Part shown: positions 31,211 through 34,964 of the stretch, in pieces
How positions within the stretch are numbered: the stretch's first letter is position 1
Layout: the number at the start of each line of letters is the position of its first letter
Assembly: GCA_905612535.1 (NCBI GenBank)
Contig: CAJQSJ010000039.1
Span: forward strand, 1-34,964
Origin: an uncultured Pelagibacteraceae bacterium
Lineage (GTDB): Bacteria; Pseudomonadota; Alphaproteobacteria; Pelagibacterales; Pelagibacteraceae
Direction of reading: 5' to 3'
Length of the DNA stretch: 34,964 bases
The notes under the pieces: generated by a model
What the model saw: the letters and a program-made list of their open reading frames with translations, nothing else
What the model was told of the DNA's origin: nothing
Database searches by the model: none
Position numbers and translations under genes: made by a program

Positions 31211-31387
31211 ATGAAAAAGCGTTTATCCAGTTGCTTAGAATGTGGAGACAATACCTCTATTTTAACTCAAGTAAGCAGCGGTCCAGAAGTGACACTTCTT
31301 TGTACCAATTGTTATAGCCTTAAGCATTCAAAAGAGAGCCGAAGTGAGATTGACCATAACGAAGAAGAAAAAAGTTACATTAAATAA
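31211..31387 (+). CDS. Small zinc-ribbon-like protein (58 aa)
   Basis: Manual translation: MKKRLSSCLECGDNTSILTQVSSGPEVTLLCTNCYSLKHSKESRSEIDHNEEEKSYIK* with CxxC...CxxC; promoter-proximal repeat shared with the 29918 gene. Below the ORF-track length cutoff. Confidence 0.5.
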   Translation: MKKRLSSCLECGDNTSILTQVSSGPEVTLLCTNCYSLKHSKESRSEIDHNEEEKSYIK

Positions 31388-31535
31388 TATTAAACCCATA
31401 AATATGTTTGGAGTAGCTAGGAACCGGAGGTGCCTTTTGATAACATTTAATCATGAAAAAATTTTAAGGTTCTGGGTTAAGTGTGTTTTGTTATCCCTCC
31501 GCCAGAGCACGATTTTAAAATATTAACTTATTTTT

Positions 31536-31970
31536 TTAACTAGTTATGAATTTTTGTAAGTCATTTATAAGTTCTTTTTGTTCTTCGATCATAATTTTTA
31601 ACACATCACGGATTGAAATGATTCCAACAATTTTTTTATTTTCTACCACTGGAAGGTGTCTAATTCTTTTTTCATTCATTATTTTCATACACTGATCAAT
31701 TTTATAATCTCTAGTAATGGTGATTAATTTTTTAGTCATAACTTCATCTAATAATGTATCTTTGCTGCTCTTACCTTTTAAAATAATTTTTCTTGCATAA
31801 TCTCTTTCTGAAAATATACCTATAGGAAAATCATTAGTATCAACGACAATGATTGCGCCTATATTCTTTTCTGACATTAAAATAAGCGCTTGTATTACAC
31901 TTTGGTTTTTTGAAATAGTCCAAATTTTTCTATTTCTATTTAGTTTTAAAAAATCTTCTAATCTAGTCAA
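31536..31970 (-). CDS. CBS-domain-pair protein
   Basis: QALILMSEKNIGAIIVVDTNDFPIGIFSERDYARKI...MKIMNEKRIRHLPVVENKKIVGIISIRDVLK. Confidence 0.92.
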   Translation of the reverse strand: MTRLEDFLKLNRNRKIWTISKNQSVIQALILMSEKNIGAIIVVDTNDFPIGIFSERDYARKIILKGKSSKDTLLDEVMTKKLITITRDYKIDQCMKIMNEKRIRHLPVVENKKIVGIISIRDVLKIMIEEQKELINDLQKFITS

Positions 31971-32126
31971 AATTAGTTACAATTTATTAATTATACCAGA
32001 TAAGTGTAAAGTGGTAATAATTTCATAAACGCACTCCTATTGTAATAAATTAATGCTAACATGTCAGGGGAAATTTTCAAAGAATTTATAAATTTTTATA
32101 GTTAAATTATTCTGTAATTTTTTAAC

Positions 32127-32154
32127 AAAAAAATCCCAGCCTGAAAAACAGGCT
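32127..32154 (-). terminator. Intrinsic terminator (minus strand)
   Basis: Minus strand AGCCTG-ttttt-CAGGCT-ggga-TTTTTTT: 6-bp perfect stem followed by a T7 tract. Confidence 0.65.
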
Positions 32155-32256
32155 ATAAAAATGTAGCTGATGGTAATTAGGCTATCATTTAATTTTATGA
32201 TATACTAATCTTCAATAAAGATTACACAAATTTTTCAGCTACATGCTGAACATCAG
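32127..32256 (-). ncRNA. Candidate structured RNA ending in an intrinsic terminator
   Basis: Perfect inverted repeats: TGTAGCTGA (32162-32170)/TCAGCTACA (32235-32243) enclosing TATCAT..ATGATA (32183-32202) and AATCTT..AAGATT (32207-32223), then the terminator. Confidence 0.4.
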
Positions 32257-32288
32257 AAAAAATATTAATTAAAAAAAGTGTCTAAATT

Positions 32289-32438
32289 ATGAAGTTTAGT
32301 TTGTTGTGTTTGCTGTGTTATTTGGGATTCCATCAACATGAGGTTGTAGATGTCAAGTTTGGTTTTGGCAAATCTGGAAAAATAATGACGGTTAAATGTA
32401 AAAATTGCGGTACCGTTGAAATTAAAACAGGTGATTAA
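32289..32438 (+). CDS. Small zinc-finger-like protein (49 aa)
   Basis: Manual translation: MKFSLLCLLCYLGFHQHEVVDVKFGFGKSGKIMTVKCKNCGTVEIKTGD*; CxxC near the N-terminus and CKNC near the C-terminus; 12 nt before the next CDS. Confidence 0.5.
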   Translation: MKFSLLCLLCYLGFHQHEVVDVKFGFGKSGKIMTVKCKNCGTVEIKTGD

Positions 32439-32450
32439 AAAAATTATTGA

Positions 32451-32972
32451 ATGAATATAGATGTAACAAAAAATATTGATATAAGAAGATATGTAAGTTG
32501 GAAAAAAGTAGTTAAAGGAAAACCAATACACATAAGGTTATATGAATTAATTTATTATGAGTTATTAATTGCTTGGATTGAAATAGATAAACCTTCAATT
32601 CGTTCAGCGATTTATGAGATGATGAATCGAAAAGAATTTAATGAAGATTTTGTTAAAGGACAGAAAATACAACAATTTATTGATGAAATTAAAGATAACC
32701 CATGCGATGACGGATCTGGTTATTATATTTCAAGTTCAAATGAGGTGCTGGCGAAAGAAGATATTAAAAACCTCTATAAAATTAAACACGCAATGAAAGA
32801 TAAGTTAAGCACAAAGAATATGATTAATAGATATAGATCAATATTTGTTTTTTGTAAAATATATGAATCTTGGGCATTATTAAAAAAAGATGAACAGATT
32901 CATGATATAACTAAAAAAGAAAGATTTGATGTGACACCGGACTTGCCTTTAAAAATTATTGGCGTAAATTAA
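32451..32972 (+). CDS. Hypothetical protein (173 aa)
   Basis: Long ORF in the accessory segment; no recognised motif. Confidence 0.6.
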   Translation: MNIDVTKNIDIRRYVSWKKVVKGKPIHIRLYELIYYELLIAWIEIDKPSIRSAIYEMMNRKEFNEDFVKGQKIQQFIDEIKDNPCDDGSGYYISSSNEVLAKEDIKNLYKIKHAMKDKLSTKNMINRYRSIFVFCKIYESWALLKKDEQIHDITKKERFDVTPDLPLKIIGVN

Positions 32973-32995
32973 AGTAAAATAAATCATCTTCGGGT

Positions 32996-33012
32996 GTGAC
33001 CAGAGAGTGACC
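32996..33012. repeat. Paired direct repeats (integrase arm-site-like)
   Basis: GTGACC-agaga-GTGACC, 11-bp periodicity, ending 47 bp before the tRNA-Ser fragment at 33059. Confidence 0.5.
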
Positions 33013-33058
33013 AAACCACTTTTTGCAATCTAAAAAATTCTGCAAAATCTTAAATTAA

Positions 33059-33125
33059 TGGCGGAGAGAGTGGGATTCGAACCCACGATACGATTGCTCG
33101 TATACACACTTTCCAAGCGTGCGCC
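33059..33125 (-). repeat. 3' fragment of tRNA-Ser(GGA) (att-like copy 2)
   Basis: Minus strand GGCGCACGCTTGGAAAGCGTGTGTATACGAGCAATCGTATCGTGGGTTCGAATCCCACTCTCTCCGCCA: intact anticodon, variable and T arms, unrelated 5' third. Confidence 0.9.
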
Positions 33126-33154
33126 GTGAACCTGGCGGCTTGATACCAACACTT

Positions 33155-33919
33155 TTAATTATTTGTAAGATTTACAAACATAGTAAATTCTAGACTTATT
33201 CTTGTAGCTTCACCCTCATTTAAAGCTGCGCCATGAAGAACATTGTCATGAAAAATCACGGCTGTAGTTGGTAGAGAATCTAGAGAATCAACTTTTAAAT
33301 TATATTTAGAAGTATCAAAAATTGGTTTTCTTATACCCTGTCTTATTTCGGTTTGATAATCAAATTCTTTTAGCTGTGAAAAGGGAACAATTTTTAATCC
33401 CATATATTTACTACAATGCAATGGAATCCAAACTTTGATTCTCTCTTTGTTTTTTGGTGGTATAAAATCTTTTCTTTCATTCAGATCCCAAAACCATTTA
33501 TCAGCATGGAGTGAAGCGCGATCTGTATTTTGATTAGGCCGTACAATACGCCAATACATTTCTTCATGGCCAATTTTTTCTCCGTCAAAAGTGCCAGAAA
33601 TTAGTATAGGTCCAAATATTTTTTCTAAAGTTTTAAAAAATTGCAATTTCTTAATTTTTTCAACGTCTTTTTTAGATAATATTCTTGTTTTTTTTACCCA
33701 AAATTTTGAATGGTCAATTTTATCAGAATTTTTGTGATAATTTATTATTTTATTTTCTTTGAATATATTTTTTAGCGCTGGGTAATTTTTTTCTATTTTT
33801 TTAATATAATGTTTTTCTACAAGATTACGCATTGTATTTAAATCAAGATTAGTGATATTAATTATGAAATATCCTTCTTTCTTATTTAATATTTTGTAAT
33901 ATTCTTTGTTATTGAGCAT
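33155..33919 (-). CDS. Fe(II)/2-oxoglutarate dioxygenase-like (PhyH-like) protein
   Basis: HxD in ASLHADKWFWDL; distal VIFHDNVLHGAALNEGEATRISLEF (H...R). Confidence 0.7.
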   Translation of the reverse strand: MLNNKEYYKILNKKEGYFIINITNLDLNTMRNLVEKHYIKKIEKNYPALKNIFKENKIINYHKNSDKIDHSKFWVKKTRILSKKDVEKIKKLQFFKTLEKIFGPILISGTFDGEKIGHEEMYWRIVRPNQNTDRASLHADKWFWDLNERKDFIPPKNKERIKVWIPLHCSKYMGLKIVPFSQLKEFDYQTEIRQGIRKPIFDTSKYNLKVDSLDSLPTTAVIFHDNVLHGAALNEGEATRISLEFTMFVNLTNN

Positions 33920-34023
33920 TTTTGTTATGTTGAATATACATCTTACATTAATTATTTTTATCTTAGCCTAAAAGCTATTTCTATAGTATTAAACAGGTGC
34001 TAATTATTAATTAATAGAAAAAA

Positions 34024-34039
34024 GCGCCCTTAGCTCAGT
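34024..34039 (+). other. 5' fragment resembling a tRNA (Arg-like) start
   Basis: GCGCCCTTAGCTCAGT matches the canonical acceptor/D-arm start, then diverges (ATTTATAATGG...); no anticodon or T arm follows. Confidence 0.4.
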
Positions 34040-34127
34040 ATTTATAATGGAAGGTGAAACGGAAAATATGAATACTTCATCTTATTGCAAAAAAAAGACA
34101 TAAAAATTTTAAAAATCACCTCTACGA

Positions 34128-34144
34128 GCGACACAGGAGCGACA
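34128..34144. repeat. Paired direct repeats (integrase arm-site-like)
   Basis: GCGACA-cagga-GCGACA, 11-bp periodicity, ending 47 bp before the tRNA-Ser fragment at 34191. Confidence 0.5.
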
Positions 34145-34190
34145 GAACCTCTTTTCGCAACTCAAAAAATCTTCCAAAAAGTTAAATTAA

Positions 34191-34257
34191 TGGCGGAGAG
34201 AGTGGGATTCGAACCCACGATACGGTTTCCCGTATACACACTTTCCAAGCGTGCGCC
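34191..34257 (-). repeat. 3' fragment of tRNA-Ser(GGA) (att-like copy 3)
   Basis: Minus strand GGCGCACGCTTGGAAAGCGTGTGTATACGGGAAACCGTATCGTGGGTTCGAATCCCACTCTCTCCGCCA. The 5' part (GGAGATTTACCGAGGAATGTGAA) is tRNA-reminiscent but the acceptor pairs only 5 of 7. Confidence 0.85.
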
Positions 34258-34360
34258 TTCACATTCCTCGGTAAATCTCCAACACTTACCCTAAGAAATC
34301 TTCAAATAACATTATATTTTTAAAACAAGAATATTGCAAATATTTTACTTGTTATTCTCT

Positions 34361-34379
34361 GGACGACATATGGACGACA
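34361..34379. repeat. Paired direct repeats
   Basis: GGACGACA-tat-GGACGACA, 11-bp periodicity. Confidence 0.6.
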
Positions 34380-34661
34380 GAGATTCCTTAATTTAATTCT
34401 GTAGTACCTTGAATCACATTCCTTTGAAATGATTCTCTACGTGACTCTTAGATTCCCTAGCGTGGATGTTTGAATATACTTTAGAGTGAAATTAAATTTA
34501 TGTTTGGGGGTATGCGGGGTGAACCCCTAGGGTATCCTATTTATATATTCCAAGGTATGCTCTGAAACAGAATTTGAGTGTTAATCACAATTGATGTTGA
34601 GTTTAAATAGTTTTTATTTTTCTTATTACAAAACTATACAAAATCTTGCTCTCCTTAAAAA

Positions 34662-34695
34662 TCAGGTGTTCTTAGTATTCAGGTGTTCTTAGTAT
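34662..34695. repeat. Perfect 17-bp tandem duplication
   Basis: TCAGGTGTTCTTAGTAT x2. Confidence 0.95.
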
Positions 34696-34744
34696 GATAA
34701 TAGGGAATTAGTATAGCCCCTAATATATAGTCTAGAGAATAATA

Positions 34745-34964
34745 CTATTTAATTAAAGGAATAGATTTAAGCTTATGTTTCCTAAAAACATGGTTCATAA
34801 ATTTATGCAATAGCTTCTTATTTCTATATTGAACTATAAATGAATCATGAACGACAAGGATTGGTATTCTCATACTAACCATTCTCTCAATAATACTTTC
34901 AGCTATACAACTATCCTTAAACTGTAATTTCGTACCCACTTTAGTAAATAAATAATGCTTAATA
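34745..34964 (-). CDS. Partial phage/plasmid-type protein C-terminus (runs off right edge)
   Basis: Frame open to the edge: IKHYLFTKVGTKLQFKDSCIAESIIERMVSMRIPILVVHDSFIVQYRNKKLLHKFMNHVF; the IPxLxVHDSFIV motif is typical of phage/plasmid replication-associated proteins (family recall only). Confidence 0.45.
   Translation of the reverse strand, partial: IKHYLFTKVGTKLQFKDSCIAESIIERMVSMRIPILVVHDSFIVQYRNKKLLHKFMNHVFRKHKLKSIPLIK

Noticed and set aside
31478-31520. ccctccgccagagcacgattttaaaat considered as another tRNA 3' end
   Set aside because: No T-arm (GTTCGAAT-like) sequence upstream; too short to support.
31344-31526. 60-aa + strand ORF
   Set aside because: Out of frame with the better-supported CxxC small ORF and lacks recognisable features.
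32265-32531. 88-aa minus-strand ORF just upstream of the ncRNA candidate
   Set aside because: Antisense to the small ORF at 32289 and the 173-aa gene; composition (Tyr/Phe/Ile-rich) is typical of antisense AT-rich DNA.
34191-34285. Possibility that copy 3 is an intact functional tRNA-Ser
   Set aside because: Acceptor pairs only 5 of 7 and the D arm does not fold with conserved G18G19; more likely a fragment with partial resemblance, though a structure scan would be decisive.
34085-34294. ORF MAERVGFEPTIRFPVYTLSKRAPSHSS... on + strand
   Set aside because: Translation of the antisense of the tRNA-Ser fragment, a familiar annotation artefact.

Overview
This AT-rich window looks like a Pelagibacterales (SAR11)-like alphaproteobacterial chromosome; the taxonomy is inferred from gene content and composition. 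The left ~4 kb carries two tandem paralogous genes for secreted beta-propeller proteins (the complete copy ends in an autotransporter-like barrel). Each gene is preceded by the same divergent small ORF. A surface-polysaccharide/stress patch follows: two CDP-paratose-epimerase-like SDR genes, GT2, HspQ, a thioredoxin-like protein and an FkbM methyltransferase. The middle (~9.3-29.6 kb) is a conserved housekeeping core: HDAC-like, truA, fmt, def, aroK, aroB, bolA, a J-domain protein, cobS, cobT, a VUT/YhhQ transporter, rpmB, ccdA, pyrD, class I lysS, trkH, an AmpG-like MFS, NlpC/P60, DUF952 and csp. The right ~5 kb is an accessory region punctuated by three minus-strand 3' fragments of tRNA-Ser(GGA). 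Two of these are preceded, at an identical 47-bp distance, by paired direct repeats spaced 11 bp apart. I read this as a tandem array of small tRNA-targeting cargo elements that carry no integrase of their own. The cargo includes a secreted HExxH protein, two CxxC small ORFs, a CBS protein, a candidate structured RNA with an intrinsic terminator, and a 2OG-dioxygenase-like gene. A partial phage/plasmid-like gene lies at the right edge. No CRISPR array, rRNA, transposase or intact tRNA was recognised. All calls are from reading the sequence; no database search was run.
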